DNA of 64,000 nt from Microthrixaceae bacterium (GCA_011523825.1 WTFX01000026.1:330321-394320), one strand, 5' to 3'; positions 1 to 9,779 are shown, counted from the first letter of the stretch. Program-made: numbers and translations. Notes: generated from the sequence alone by a model not told the origin.

Positions 1-1
1 G

Positions 2-529
2 CCCGAGGGCGTCTTCGTCGACGAGATGACCCAGTGCGGTTACGTGTCCTGGCTCGGGTTTGACGTGTACCGGCCCAGGACGTTCCTCACCGCCGGATAT
101 CAGGGCACGCTCGGCTACGGGTTCGCGACAGCGCTGGGCGCGGCGCATGCCCGGCGTGACGTACCCGTGCTGTCGATTGTCGGCGACGGGGGAGCGCTGT
201 TCACGATCAATGAGCTGGCGACCGCGGCCCACCACCGGATCCCGCTGACGACGATCGTGTTCAACGACCACGCCTACGGCAACGTGCGCCGGATCCAGCG
301 CGAGCGGTTCGAGGGCCGGGTCATCGCCAGTGAGCTCACCAGCCCAGACTTCGTGAAGCTGGCCGACTCGTTCGGCGTGCGAGGCGTGCGGGCGAGCACG
401 CCAGACGAGCTGCGCCCGTGCCTGCGCGAGGCGCTGAGCTCAGATGAGCCGACCGTGATCGAGGTGCCGTTCGGCGAGGTGCCCTTCCCGTGGCCGTACA
501 TCATGCGGCCACGGATCCGCGGCCTCTAG
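2..529 (+). CDS. Thiamine-diphosphate-dependent enzyme, C-terminal part (partial)
   Basis: This reading frame is open from the first bases, so the gene begins upstream of the window and only about the last 175 residues are seen. They match the C-terminal, cofactor-binding domain of acetolactate synthase / benzoylformate decarboxylase-type enzymes. The ThDP motif is visible: GDGGALF begins near 181 and is followed about 25 residues later by the Asn of IVFND. The upstream FVDEMTQCGY segment and the AxGxLGYGFATALGAA-like stretch are also typical of the family. The substrate cannot be told from the C-terminal half. Whether this is the anabolic IlvB is unclear; no ilvN follows, which argues for a catabolic or decarboxylase-type member. 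Confidence 0.85.
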   Translation, partial: PEGVFVDEMTQCGYVSWLGFDVYRPRTFLTAGYQGTLGYGFATALGAAHARRDVPVLSIVGDGGALFTINELATAAHHRIPLTTIVFNDHAYGNVRRIQRERFEGRVIASELTSPDFVKLADSFGVRGVRASTPDELRPCLREALSSDEPTVIEVPFGEVPFPWPYIMRPRIRGL

Positions 530-664
530 ACCGGCAGCCGGATGCAAGGCCGTATCGGCGACGAATTGCCGGAGGCTTGACGGGCGGCCACAACTACCGT
601 GGCCCTGCGGCGAATGCATGCCCCGCAGTCAGCGCGCCGCGGGGTTCGTCGTGCTTCAGAAGGG

Positions 665-1987
665 ATGGCGTCAGGACCGATGGGCTCGAACGGGACGACT
701 TCAGCAGGGACCGCGAATGCGGCCGCATCGGTGGAGCTGCCGGCGGGCTTCGGCTGCCATGTCGGCAACATCGGCATCAAGGACGACACCGACGATGTGA
801 TGGTGCTCGCGGCCGACCACACGGCCGCAGCGGCGGGAGTGTTCACCAAGAGCCTGTTCACCGGTGCGAGCGTGCGTCTCAGCCAGGCCAACGTGGCCGA
901 CGGTCGGGCGCGTGCCGTGGTGGTCGTGTCGAAGAACTCCAACGTGGCGACCGGGGATCAGGGTGAGCGAGACGCCGCCAACCTGGCACGACGTGTAGCG
1001 GAACTGCTGGTCTGCGAGCCCGACCACGTCTTGGTGGGCTCCACCGGCCTGATCGGCGTGCCCTATCCCGAAGGCAAGGTGGATGCCTATTTCGACGGGC
1101 TGATCGCTCGCCATGACGAGGCAACCCAGGTTGCCCTGCGGGCGGGCGCCGTGCCTGTCGAGGCGGGCTCGGACGATGCGTGCGCCCCGAGCGCTGTGTG
1201 GTCGCGCGATGCAGTGGCCGCGGCGACCGCGATCATGACGACCGACACACATCCCAAGACCGCCGGTGTGACGATCCCCGCCGGCGACGGAACAGCGGCC
1301 GTGGTGGGCATTGCCAAGGGCTCGGGAATGATCGAGCCCGACATGGCCACAATGATCTCGGTGATCACCACCGATGCCGAGATCGCTCCCGATCGGCTCG
1401 ACGCGATGCTGCGCCGCGTGTGCGATGTCACGTTCAACGCGCTCAGCGTGGACAGCGACACCTCCACCAGCGACATGGTGGTGGTGCTGGCGAACGGTGT
1501 GGCCGGGCCGGTCGACGAAGCCGAGCTGGAGGCTGCGCTCGGCGCCGTGAGCCTGGATCTGACACGCCAACTCGCCTTCGACGGCGAGGGCGCCGAGACC
1601 CTGATTGTGGTGACGGTGAACGGCGCCCGTGACGACGCGCAGGCCAAGCGGGTCGCCAAGGCCATCGTGAACTCCCCGCTGGTGAAGACCGCCGTGCATG
1701 GCCGCGATCCCAACTGGGGCCGGGTCGCGATGGCAATCGGCAAGTGCAGCGACGAGACCGACATCGACCCGGATCGCGTCAGCATCCGCTTCGGCGACCA
1801 AGAGGTGTACCCGACGCCCGCAACCCCCGAAGCCCTTGCCGAGCTCGAGGCGTACCTGGCATCTGACGAGGTGCTGATCTCGGTGGACTTGGGCGTTCGT
1901 TCCGACGGCACAGCCGGCTCATTCACCGTGTACGGCTGCGACCTCACCGACCAGTACGTCCGCATCAACGCCGACTACACGACGTAG
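665..1987 (+). CDS. argJ: Bifunctional glutamate N-acetyltransferase / amino-acid acetyltransferase ArgJ
   Basis: ArgJ moves the acetyl group from N-acetylornithine to glutamate in the cyclic arginine pathway and can also acetylate glutamate from acetyl-CoA. The precursor cleaves itself before a threonine. The hallmark KGSGMI...MATM stretch is present, with the predicted nucleophile Thr encoded at 1349-1351. Upstream is the typical ATAIMTTDT segment and downstream the DPNWGRV segment near the C terminus. The frame is open from GTG 599 (462 aa), but the family usually has about 390-440 residues. ATG 665 (440 aa) or ATG 680 is therefore the more likely start; neither has a strong ribosome site. 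No other arg genes are adjacent. Confidence 0.93.
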   Translation: MASGPMGSNGTTSAGTANAAASVELPAGFGCHVGNIGIKDDTDDVMVLAADHTAAAAGVFTKSLFTGASVRLSQANVADGRARAVVVVSKNSNVATGDQGERDAANLARRVAELLVCEPDHVLVGSTGLIGVPYPEGKVDAYFDGLIARHDEATQVALRAGAVPVEAGSDDACAPSAVWSRDAVAAATAIMTTDTHPKTAGVTIPAGDGTAAVVGIAKGSGMIEPDMATMISVITTDAEIAPDRLDAMLRRVCDVTFNALSVDSDTSTSDMVVVLANGVAGPVDEAELEAALGAVSLDLTRQLAFDGEGAETLIVVTVNGARDDAQAKRVAKAIVNSPLVKTAVHGRDPNWGRVAMAIGKCSDETDIDPDRVSIRFGDQEVYPTPATPEALAELEAYLASDEVLISVDLGVRSDGTAGSFTVYGCDLTDQYVRINADYTT

Positions 1988-2000
1988 TCGATTCCCCGCA

Positions 2001-2006
2001 TATGGT
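2001..2006 (+). promoter_or_regulatory. Candidate -10 box for leaderless pcrA mRNA
   Basis: TATGGT lies five bases before the GTG start at 2012 and no Shine-Dalgarno sequence is present. A TAnnnT box 5-8 bases before a start codon is what leaderless actinobacterial genes show. No clear -35 box is seen. Confidence 0.4.
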
Positions 2007-2011
2007 CGCCC

Positions 2012-4360
2012 GTGAATGACGATCCGAGCAGCGATCCGATCCTGGCGCCGCTGAACGCGGGCCAGCGGGCCGCCGTGCTGCATGGCGACGGCCCGGCACT
2101 CGTGGTGGCTGGCGCTGGCTCCGGCAAGACGCGTGTGCTCAGCCACCGCATCGCGTACCTGCTCGCACACCGGCAGGTAAGCCCCTTCGGCCTGCTGGCG
2201 ATCACCTTCACCAACAAGGCGGCGGGGGAGATGCGCGAGCGCATCGGCAGCCTCGTCGGTCCCGTCGCGCAGCGGATGTGGATCTCCACCTTCCACAGCG
2301 CATGTGCTCGCATCCTGCGCAGTCACGCCGACGTGCTCGGCTACCCGGGCACGTTCAGCATCTACGACCAGGCCGACTCGCGGCGGCTCACCCGTTACGT
2401 GGTGCGAGACCTCGATCTGGATCCCAAGCGATTCAACGAGCGCGCCGTGCATGCGGCGATCTCGACGCTGAAGAACCAGCTCACCACGCCGCCCCAGGCC
2501 GCGGAGCGGGCCGCATCGCCTGACGGCGGCGGGCCGTTCAACCGTGAAGTGGCCCGCGTCTACTCCGAGTACCAGAAGCGGCTGCGGCGCGCCGGTGCCA
2601 TGGACTTCGACGATCTGCTGATGCTGGGCGTGGAACTGCTCAGCGCTCACGACGAGGTGGCCGAGCACTACCGGCAGCGCTTCGAGCACATCCTGGTCGA
2701 TGAGTACCAGGACACGAATCTGGCACAGGTGCGCCTGATCGGACTGCTGAGCGGGCCCGCCCAGAACGTCTTCGTGGTCGGCGACTCCGACCAATCGATC
2801 TACGCGTTCCGGGGGGCCGACATCACCAACATCCTGGAGTTCGGCGCCACGTTCGACAATGCCTCGACCTACGTGCTCGACCAGAACTACCGGTCCAGTC
2901 AGGCGATCCTCGACGCCGCCAACTCGGTGATCCGCAACAACTTCGGACGGCCGCCGAAGAACCTCTGGACCGATCAATCCGGCGGTGCCAAGCCGATCCG
3001 CTACCGCGGCACCAATGAGGAAGACGAGGCGCACTACGTCTGCTCGGAGCTGCGCCGCCTGCACGGCGACGGCCGGATCGACTGGTCTGACGCTGCGGTC
3101 TTCTACCGATCCAACGCCCAGTCGCGCGTGATCGAGGAAGAGCTCGTCGCCAACGACGTGCCGTACCAGATCATCGGCGGCACCCGCTTCTACGACCGGC
3201 GCGAGATCAAGGACGCGCTGGCCTACTTGCGAGCAGCCGTGAACCCGTCCGACGAGGTGTCGCTCAAGCGGGTTGTGAACTTGCCCACTCGCGGCATCGG
3301 CGACCGCACCATTGCCAAGCTGGACGATGCGGCAGCGCGAGGCGGCACTTCGCTGGCCGAGGTGATCGACCGTGCCGAATCGCTGGGTGTGCGCGGCACC
3401 GCCCGCGGCGGCTTGCTGCAGTTCCGCGAACTGATGAACCGTGCCCGCGCCCGCATCGACGAGGGACCCGCCGCCGTGCTCGAAGTGGCGCTGAACGAAT
3501 CGGGTTACCTGCAGGCGCTCCACGACAAGGGCACCGTCGAATCCGACGGGCGGCTGGAGCACCTCGAAGAACTCGCCGGCGCAGCGGCGGAGTTCGAGTC
3601 GTGCGACGAGTTCCTGGAGCAGGTCTCGCTGGTCAGCGACGTGGACGAGATGACCGACGCCTCCCAGGTCTCGCTGATGACCCTGCACTCCGCCAAAGGG
3701 CTCGAGTTCGACATCGTGTTCGTCACCGGCATGGAAGACGGCATCTTCCCGCACCATCGCTCGATGACCGATCCCTACGAGCTGGAGGAAGAGCGCCGGC
3801 TGGCCTACGTCGGCATCACCCGAGCCCGCGAGCAGCTCTACCTGACCCACTCATGGAGCCGGATGCTGCACGGTCAGACCAGCTACAACCCGCCCAGCCG
3901 CTTCATCGACGAGATCCCGGCGGAGCTGCTGGACGACCGCTCCGACGACACCCAGCGGCTCGGCAGCTCGTGGCGACTTGCCACGAGCGACTGGGGCGCC
4001 AATCGCAAGGCCAGCGAGCCCAGCGAGTACAGCCAGCTCGGCGAGGCGGAGCTGGCCGCCCGGAGCCAGCCCCGCAGCGATCCGGCGCGCCACGACGACA
4101 GCGCGGCGAAGAGCCGGGAGTCGCGCCGCGAAGAGGCCCGCCGCCGGGTTGCCGCACGGCTGGGCGAACCGAAGCCGGCCCCCTCGGCCGACCTCGGATA
4201 CGGCGTCGGCGATGACGTGCTGCACGACCGTTTCGGTGCTGGCGTCGTGCAGGACGTGCGGCCTGACGGCGACGACTGGGAAGTCACCGTCCACTTCGCC
4301 GACCTCGGCACCAAGACCCTCGTGGCCAGCTTCGCCAACCTCCGCCGCATCCGCTCCTAG
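2012..4360 (+). CDS. pcrA: ATP-dependent DNA helicase, UvrD/PcrA type
   Basis: A superfamily 1A 3'-5' helicase for repair and replication-fork maintenance. All core motifs are visible: the Q-motif LNAGQRAAV, Walker A GAGSGKT at residues 34-40, Walker B VDEYQDTN near 230, QNYRSS, the TLHSAKGLEFD motif V and the EEERRLAYVGITRARE motif VI near 590. The last 50 residues (GVGDDVLHDRFGAGVV...) form the Tudor-like C-terminal domain typical of PcrA/UvrD. At 782 aa it has the normal family length. The start is GTG 2012. It lies five bases after TATGGT (2001-2006), which looks like a -10 box, so the message may be leaderless. Confidence 0.96.
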   Translation: MNDDPSSDPILAPLNAGQRAAVLHGDGPALVVAGAGSGKTRVLSHRIAYLLAHRQVSPFGLLAITFTNKAAGEMRERIGSLVGPVAQRMWISTFHSACARILRSHADVLGYPGTFSIYDQADSRRLTRYVVRDLDLDPKRFNERAVHAAISTLKNQLTTPPQAAERAASPDGGGPFNREVARVYSEYQKRLRRAGAMDFDDLLMLGVELLSAHDEVAEHYRQRFEHILVDEYQDTNLAQVRLIGLLSGPAQNVFVVGDSDQSIYAFRGADITNILEFGATFDNASTYVLDQNYRSSQAILDAANSVIRNNFGRPPKNLWTDQSGGAKPIRYRGTNEEDEAHYVCSELRRLHGDGRIDWSDAAVFYRSNAQSRVIEEELVANDVPYQIIGGTRFYDRREIKDALAYLRAAVNPSDEVSLKRVVNLPTRGIGDRTIAKLDDAAARGGTSLAEVIDRAESLGVRGTARGGLLQFRELMNRARARIDEGPAAVLEVALNESGYLQALHDKGTVESDGRLEHLEELAGAAAEFESCDEFLEQVSLVSDVDEMTDASQVSLMTLHSAKGLEFDIVFVTGMEDGIFPHHRSMTDPYELEEERRLAYVGITRAREQLYLTHSWSRMLHGQTSYNPPSRFIDEIPAELLDDRSDDTQRLGSSWRLATSDWGANRKASEPSEYSQLGEAELAARSQPRSDPARHDDSAAKSRESRREEARRRVAARLGEPKPAPSADLGYGVGDDVLHDRFGAGVVQDVRPDGDDWEVTVHFADLGTKTLVASFANLRRIRS

Positions 4361-4422
4361 CGGGCCGGAGACCCCGCTGCCTCCGCAGCGGGCAACCGGC
4401 GACCCCTCCTATGCTCCCGGCC

Positions 4423-5565
4423 GTGGATCTCTTCGAGTATCAGGGCAAGCAGTTCTTCCGCAGCTACGGCATGCCGGTATCCGACGGCGAAGTCGCCTTC
4501 AGCGTCGACGAAGCGGTGGCCGCCGCGGAGCGCTTGGGCACGCCGGTGATGGTCAAGGCGCAGGTGCATACCGGCGGGCGCGGCAAGGCGGGAGGCGTGA
4601 AGTTCGCCGCCACCGTCGACGATGTGCGGACCCACGCCGGCAACATCCTGGGGCTCGACATCAACGGCCATATCGTGCGCCGGCTCTGGATCGAGAAGGC
4701 CTCGGACATCTCCGAGGAGTACTACGCCAGCTTCACGCTGGACCGCTCGGCCAAGAAGCATCTCGGGATGCTGTCGGCCGAGGGCGGTGTCGAGATCGAG
4801 ACCGTCGCGGCCGAGAATCCCGATGCCATCAGCAAGGTGCTGGTAGATCCCGCCGAGGGACTCACCGAAGAGGCCGCCCGGGCCTGGGTGGAGGGCGCCA
4901 ACCTCAACCCGGCCGCCACCGACCAAGCCGTCGAGATCCTGCGCAAGCTGTATGTGGCCTACACCGAGGGCGACGCCGACCTCGTCGAGATCAACCCGCT
5001 GATCCTCACGCCTGAGGGCCGGGTGCATGTGCTCGATGCCAAGGTCACCCTCGATGCGAACGCCGTGTTCCGCCACGAGGACTACGCGCAGTACGACGAA
5101 ACCCAGCCGCGGGACGAGCGTGAGGAGGCCGCCCACGCCAAGGGCCTGCAGTACGTGGGCCTGGCGGGCAGCGTCGGTGTCATCGCCAACGGCGCCGGGC
5201 TGGCCATGAGCACGGTGGACGTGGTGAACCAGGTGGGCGGCAAGCCCGCCAACTTCCTGGACATCGGCGGCGGTGCCAATGCCCAGGTGATGGCCAATGC
5301 GCTCGAGGTCATCAACAACGACCCCGACGTGCGGGCCATCTTCATCAACATCTTCGGCGGCATCACCCGCGGCGAGGAAGTGGCCAACGGCATTATCGGG
5401 GCGCTCGATGCGGTTGACATCGAGGCGCCGATCGTGCTGCGCCTCGACGGCACCAACGCCGCAGAGGGCCGGGAGATCCTCGCCCCGCACCTCAACGAGA
5501 AGCTGGTGATGGAACCGACCATGCTCGACGCTGCCCGTCGAGCCGTCGCGATGGCCGCGGCCTGA
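4423..5565 (+). CDS. sucC: Succinate-CoA ligase (ADP-forming) beta subunit SucC
   Basis: SucC pairs with SucD (next gene) to convert succinyl-CoA to succinate with formation of ATP in the TCA cycle. The protein begins MDLFEYQGKQFF, the classic ATP-grasp start of SucC, and ends with the CoA-ligase domain containing NIFGGITRGEE and GxNAAEGREIL. The frame is open from ATG 4411, but GTG 4423 gives the family N terminus and lies seven bases after TATGCT (4410-4415), consistent with a leaderless message. At 380 aa the length is normal. sucD follows after 15 bases, forming the usual sucCD operon. Confidence 0.97.
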   Translation: MDLFEYQGKQFFRSYGMPVSDGEVAFSVDEAVAAAERLGTPVMVKAQVHTGGRGKAGGVKFAATVDDVRTHAGNILGLDINGHIVRRLWIEKASDISEEYYASFTLDRSAKKHLGMLSAEGGVEIETVAAENPDAISKVLVDPAEGLTEEAARAWVEGANLNPAATDQAVEILRKLYVAYTEGDADLVEINPLILTPEGRVHVLDAKVTLDANAVFRHEDYAQYDETQPRDEREEAAHAKGLQYVGLAGSVGVIANGAGLAMSTVDVVNQVGGKPANFLDIGGGANAQVMANALEVINNDPDVRAIFINIFGGITRGEEVANGIIGALDAVDIEAPIVLRLDGTNAAEGREILAPHLNEKLVMEPTMLDAARRAVAMAAA

Positions 5566-5580
5566 TCACGGGAGCCCGAG

Positions 5581-6465
5581 ATGAGCATCTTTGTCAACAA
5601 GGACACCAAGGTCGTCTACCAGGGCCTGACCGGCTCGCAGGGCCGCTACTACGGCATGCTGAACCGCGACTACGGCACCAACGTGGTGGCGGGCACCAAT
5701 CCCCGCAAGGCGGGCACCGACGTCGAGGGCGTGCCGGTGTTCGCCAACTGCACCGAGGCGGTCGCGGCGACCGGCGCCAATGCCTCGTGCATCTTCATCC
5801 CCGCGCCGGGTGTGTTCGACGCCGTGATGGACGCCGCCGAGGCGGGCATCGAATTTGTGGCCTGCATCACCGAGGGCGTGCCGGCACACGACGAGGCCCG
5901 CTTCTTCAACATGCTCAAGCGCGACTATCCCCATGTGCGACTGCTGGGCCCGAACTGCCCGGGCATCATCACGCCGGGAGAGTGCAACATCGGCATCACC
6001 GCGGGCCACATCGCCAAGCCGGGCGGCCCCGTCGGCATCGTGAGCCGCTCGGGCACCCTGACCTACCAGGCGCTGTACGAGCTGCAGCAGAAGGACATCG
6101 GCGTCACCACCTGCGTGGGCATCGGCGGCGACCCGGTGCCGGGCACCTCGTTCATCGACTGCCTCGAAGCGTTCGAAGCCGATCCCGACACGAAGGCCGT
6201 GATGATGATCGGCGAGATCGGGGGCTCGGCCGAGGAAGAGGCCGCCGAGTTCATCAAGCACCACATGTCCAAGCCGGTGTCGAGCTACATCGCCGGCGTG
6301 ACCGCGCCTCCGGGCAAGAAGATGGGCCACGCTGGCGCCATCGTCTCGGGCGGCAAGGGAACGGCTGCGGCCAAGATGGATGCGCTGCGCGATGCCGGCG
6401 TGCGGGTTGGCCTGAACCCCACCGAGGCCGGCGAGCTGATGGCCGAGATCGTCGCCGAGCTGTAG
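5581..6465 (+). CDS. sucD: Succinate-CoA ligase alpha subunit SucD
   Basis: The alpha subunit binds CoA and carries the phosphohistidine. The Rossmann CoA-binding part opens with MSIFVNKDTKVVYQGLTGSQG. The catalytic His lies in GHAGAIVSGGKGTA and is encoded at 6328-6330, residue 250. GGAG in the sequence before the ATG serves as ribosome site. The gene is 294 aa, normal for the family. Its stop codon is directly followed by the stop of the convergent glycosyltransferase gene, with no room for a separate terminator. Confidence 0.97.
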   Translation: MSIFVNKDTKVVYQGLTGSQGRYYGMLNRDYGTNVVAGTNPRKAGTDVEGVPVFANCTEAVAATGANASCIFIPAPGVFDAVMDAAEAGIEFVACITEGVPAHDEARFFNMLKRDYPHVRLLGPNCPGIITPGECNIGITAGHIAKPGGPVGIVSRSGTLTYQALYELQQKDIGVTTCVGIGGDPVPGTSFIDCLEAFEADPDTKAVMMIGEIGGSAEEEAAEFIKHHMSKPVSSYIAGVTAPPGKKMGHAGAIVSGGKGTAAAKMDALRDAGVRVGLNPTEAGELMAEIVAEL

Positions 6466-7674
6466 CTACTGCGGCACGATCTGCCGGTAGATCTCGAGCA
6501 GCGCTGCAGCGTGGGCCTGCGGGTTGAACGCTGCCAGCGGGTCTGCATCCGGATCGGGGACGTCTGGGTCTGACTGCAGGGTGGCAGTGAGGGCATCGGA
6601 GAGCGCAGCGGCATCGTCGGGCGGGACGAGGCGTCCGTTGGTTCCGTCAATGATGAACGCGGGTGCGGCGCCGACAGCGCTGGCGACGATGGGGCGACCC
6701 GCGGCGAGAGCTTCGGCCACGACCATCCCGAAGCCCTCACGCCGGCTCGGCACGCACACGAGGCGGGCGCGGCGGTACCACTCGCCGATCTCAGACGGCG
6801 CCATCGCTCCGGCGAACGTTGCGCTCACGCCTCGCCGCAGTGCCAGTGCTTCGAGCAGTGCACGGTCGGGGCCGTCGCCAACGATGGCCAGTTCGGGTCG
6901 CTCCTGTGCGGGCATGAGCGCCACGGCCTCGATGAGCACGTCGAAGCCCTTCTCGGCCATGAGCCGACCGACGCCAACCACGGGGCCGTCCGCGGGTGCC
7001 GGTGTGGGCGCTCCTAGCCGGTCGCTGCCCACCGGCATCGACACGACCTGCAGCAGGGGCCCGCTTCTGCGTCTAGCCGCCTCCGCGCTCCGCGGTGGGT
7101 GCAGATCGGCTGGCCGGGGCAAGAGCGATGCCGCCCAGTCGCGCAAGTTCTCCGACACGGTGACCACGGCGCCCGCCCGGCGCAGCACTCGTCGGCCCAG
7201 CCAGCGGTGCACGGCGTTGGTGGTGACTGCGGCGTCGGAACCGTGCACGTGCACCACGCTCCCAGCTCGGCGTCCAGCCACAGCGCCAGCAGCGACGGCC
7301 ACCAGCCCGCAGGGGAACCACCAGTGCCCGTGTATGACTGCGGCGTCACCGTTTGCGCGCCGGCGTGCTTGGCGTGCCGCGGCGAGGACGAGCCGGGCGA
7401 TCATCGGGATCACCCACAGTGCCGACAGCCGGGAGAACACCCGGTAGCTCTCGCCCAGCGCTACCCGTGCCTCCACGCTGGCAGGGGCGAAACGCACGCG
7501 GTGCACCTCGATGCCGCCCACCTTCCCGTGGCGCGGCGCGTCCGGGTGCGCGGGGCACACCACTGTCACATCGGCGCCTGCGGCAGCCAGTGCCCGTGCG
7601 TGATCGGCCAGGAACGGTTTGTGGTGGTCGTCCAGCGATGTCGGAAATCCTGGGGTCACCAACACCACTCGCAC
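6466..7674 (-). CDS. Glycosyltransferase, GT4 family
   Basis: A GT-B fold glycosyltransferase that would move a sugar from an activated donor to a lipid or glycan acceptor at the membrane. The N-terminal domain begins VRVVLVTPGFPTSLDDHHKPFLADHA, a typical GT4 nucleotide-sugar enzyme opening. The C-terminal domain has VGRLMAEKGFDVLIEA and the donor-binding CVPSRREGFGMVVAEALAAGRPIVA block, the family E-x7-E region. The frame is open to 7704, but GTG at 7674 matches the family start and removes a non-conserved extension. The gene is divergent from the flippase-like membrane protein at 7739, so the two may work together on a cell-surface glycan or glycolipid. The substrate cannot be assigned. Confidence 0.85.
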   Translation of the reverse strand: MRVVLVTPGFPTSLDDHHKPFLADHARALAAAGADVTVVCPAHPDAPRHGKVGGIEVHRVRFAPASVEARVALGESYRVFSRLSALWVIPMIARLVLAAARQARRRANGDAAVIHGHWWFPCGLVAVAAGAVAGRRAGSVVHVHGSDAAVTTNAVHRWLGRRVLRRAGAVVTVSENLRDWAASLLPRPADLHPPRSAEAARRRSGPLLQVVSMPVGSDRLGAPTPAPADGPVVGVGRLMAEKGFDVLIEAVALMPAQERPELAIVGDGPDRALLEALALRRGVSATFAGAMAPSEIGEWYRRARLVCVPSRREGFGMVVAEALAAGRPIVASAVGAAPAFIIDGTNGRLVPPDDAAALSDALTATLQSDPDVPDPDADPLAAFNPQAHAAALLEIYRQIVPQ

Positions 7675-7738
7675 ACCGTCAGTCTCGCAGCGGGCCTCGC
7701 CCACAGCCGTCCTCGAGAGCGCAAGTACGCTCGGCGCG

Positions 7739-8701
7739 ATGCTGGCGGGGCGGCGATCCGGCGCTGGGGTGCGGTGGTTGCTGGGGCTGGCGACGGCGGC
7801 GATGATCGTCTGGCTGGCGGTTCGCTACTGGGACGACCTGCGCAGGATCGACCTGCAGGTCGACGCCGTGGGGCTGCTGGGAGCCGTCGTGGTGTCGATG
7901 ACTGCCACCTGGTGCTTGGCACTCGGATGGCGGGAACTCATCGGTGGCTACGGCACGCGGCTGGCGCAGGGCCCGGCGCTGCGTGTCTGGATGCTGTCCC
8001 AGGCGACGCGCTACCTGCCGACCGGGCTGGTGCCGATTGCGGCCCGGGCCGGCCTGGCTGCTCCGCTGGGCGTGAACCGGACGGCTGCTGGGGCCTCGGT
8101 GATCGTCGAGACCGCCACGCTGGTGGGGTGGTCGGCGGTGTTCGCGGCGCTGTGGGCACCAGCCGACTGGCTGGGCACCGCGGGTGGCTGGCTCGCCCGC
8201 ATCGTGCTCGGCCTTGGTGCCGCGATCGGTCTGGTGACGCTGCCGTGGACCTTGGCGGGTGCCGGGACCTGGTGGCGTCGCATCGACGGCCTGTTGCGGC
8301 GGGCGGTTGTCCTGCGATGGCTCTCGGGGCGGATGTACCTCGACTCGCTCAGCGCCGAGCGCGTCACCGTGTGGCGAGCGACGTTCGTGTACGGGCTGGC
8401 CGTGGCGCAGCGTCTCATGGCCGCAGCGCTGCTTGCCGGCGCGCTGCTCGCCGCCGGCGCCAGCGACATCTGGTTGATTGCCGGTGCCACCGCCGCGGGC
8501 ATCGTCGTGGGCATGGTCGGAATCACACCGGCCGGGCTCGGCGTGCGCGAGGTCGTGGTGGCGGCCCTGCTGGCGGAGCGCTTCGGAGTCGGCGACGCAG
8601 CCGCGTTCGCCATCGCCGTGCGGGCCCTGGAATTCGTCCACGAGTTGGTGCTGCTGCCGCTCGCCGCGGCGGCCGGACGCGCCAAGCTGGCAGATTCCTG
8701 A
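7739..8701 (+). CDS. Lysylphosphatidylglycerol synthase / flippase-like transmembrane protein (UPF0104 type)
   Basis: A 320-residue integral membrane protein with about eight hydrophobic helices spread over its whole length. The GMVGITPAGLGVREVVVAALL segment near the C terminus matches the conserved GGLGxREA motif of the lysylphosphatidylglycerol synthase transmembrane domain family, which includes many glycolipid-related proteins of unknown role. No soluble aminoacyl-transferase domain is attached, so it is not a full MprF. The ATG at 7739 lies seven bases after TACGCT (7726-7731), suggesting leaderless translation. Divergent neighbour: a GT4 glycosyltransferase. Confidence 0.75.
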   Translation: MLAGRRSGAGVRWLLGLATAAMIVWLAVRYWDDLRRIDLQVDAVGLLGAVVVSMTATWCLALGWRELIGGYGTRLAQGPALRVWMLSQATRYLPTGLVPIAARAGLAAPLGVNRTAAGASVIVETATLVGWSAVFAALWAPADWLGTAGGWLARIVLGLGAAIGLVTLPWTLAGAGTWWRRIDGLLRRAVVLRWLSGRMYLDSLSAERVTVWRATFVYGLAVAQRLMAAALLAGALLAAGASDIWLIAGATAAGIVVGMVGITPAGLGVREVVVAALLAERFGVGDAAAFAIAVRALEFVHELVLLPLAAAAGRAKLADS

Positions 8702-8751
8702 GCGCTCGGTCCGAATCCACTGAGAGTTAGCCGGACTATTGGAGGTGTCCC

Positions 8752-9723
8752 GTGAGCCGACCGTTTCGATTCGGGGTCCAGGCATTCAATGCCGATTCAG
8801 CAAGAGAATGGAAGGACTTGGCTCGGTCTGCTGAGGACCTCGGCTACAGCTGCCTGCACCTCGCCGACCACTACCTCGGCCCCGGCGCGGCGATGACCGC
8901 CGCAAGTCATCCGCCCCAGAATCTGGCGGCGCTGCCGGCAATGGCCACTGCCGCGGCGGTCACTCAGGACTTGCTCATCGGCGCGAGAGTGATGTGCGTC
9001 GACTACCACCAGCCGGTCGTGCTGGCCAAGTCCCTTGCCACGATCGACCTGCTGTCGGACGGCCGGCTGGAGCCGGGATTCGGTGCGGGCTGGGTGACCA
9101 GCGAGTACGCCGCGATGGGCGTGACGATGGACCGGCCCGGCGTCCGCATCGACCGCATGATCGAGCATGTGCAGTTGGCGCGGGCGTTCTTCGCCGGTGA
9201 GGAGCTGGATTTCGACGGCGAGCACGTGCAGGTGCGTGACATGGCCGCCGTGCCCGCCTCGCCGCAGCCCGGCGGGCCGCGGATCATGATCGGCGGCGGT
9301 GCGCCGCGTGTGCTGCGCACCGCGGGCGAGATGGCCGACATCGTGTCGATCAACTTTGACAACTCCGCGGGCAAGATCGGCGCCCACGGCATCGGATCGG
9401 GAACGGCCGCTGGCACCGCCGCCAAGATCGACTGGGTCCGCGAGGGCGCCGGCGATCGCTTCGCCGATCTCGAGATCGAGATCGGCGCCTACTTCACGAC
9501 GGTCACCGATGCGACGCAGCCGACGCTGGAGGCCATGGCCGGCGCCTTCGGGATGCCACCCGAAGAGCTGGCACGCCACCCGCATGCGCTCATCGGCTCG
9601 GTCTCGGAGATCTGCGAGACCTTGCAGCACCGCCGCGACACCTACGGCATCAGCTACGTGACGGTCCGCGGCGCGAACATGGCGGAGTTCGCGCCAGTGG
9701 TTGCAGCGCTGTCGGGCACCTAG
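8752..9723 (+). CDS. LLM class F420-dependent oxidoreductase
   Basis: A TIM-barrel luciferase-like monooxygenase-family protein of 323 aa. The N terminus RFGVQAFNADSAREW, the SDGRLEPGFGAGWVTSEY block, RIDRMIEHVQLARAFF and GGPRIMIGGGAPRVLRTAGEMADIV are typical of the F420-using subfamily of actinomycetes. The GTG start has a strong GGAGG ribosome site at 8741-8745. It stands alone and upstream of a convergent oxidative gene group. The substrate is unknown; members reduce or oxidise small organic compounds with coenzyme F420 or flavin. Confidence 0.88.
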   Translation: MSRPFRFGVQAFNADSAREWKDLARSAEDLGYSCLHLADHYLGPGAAMTAASHPPQNLAALPAMATAAAVTQDLLIGARVMCVDYHQPVVLAKSLATIDLLSDGRLEPGFGAGWVTSEYAAMGVTMDRPGVRIDRMIEHVQLARAFFAGEELDFDGEHVQVRDMAAVPASPQPGGPRIMIGGGAPRVLRTAGEMADIVSINFDNSAGKIGAHGIGSGTAAGTAAKIDWVREGAGDRFADLEIEIGAYFTTVTDATQPTLEAMAGAFGMPPEELARHPHALIGSVSEICETLQHRRDTYGISYVTVRGANMAEFAPVVAALSGT

Positions 9724-9779
9724 CGCGAGGATCATCCCACGGTTGACCTTGACGACTTCGGGCTGTTCGGGCCGGCGGC

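Noticed and set aside
1919..3850. Long open frame of 643 codons on the minus strand
   Set aside because: It lies wholly opposite the well-supported pcrA gene. The translation is low-complexity and rich in Val, His, Arg and Gly, as mirror frames of GC-rich genes are.
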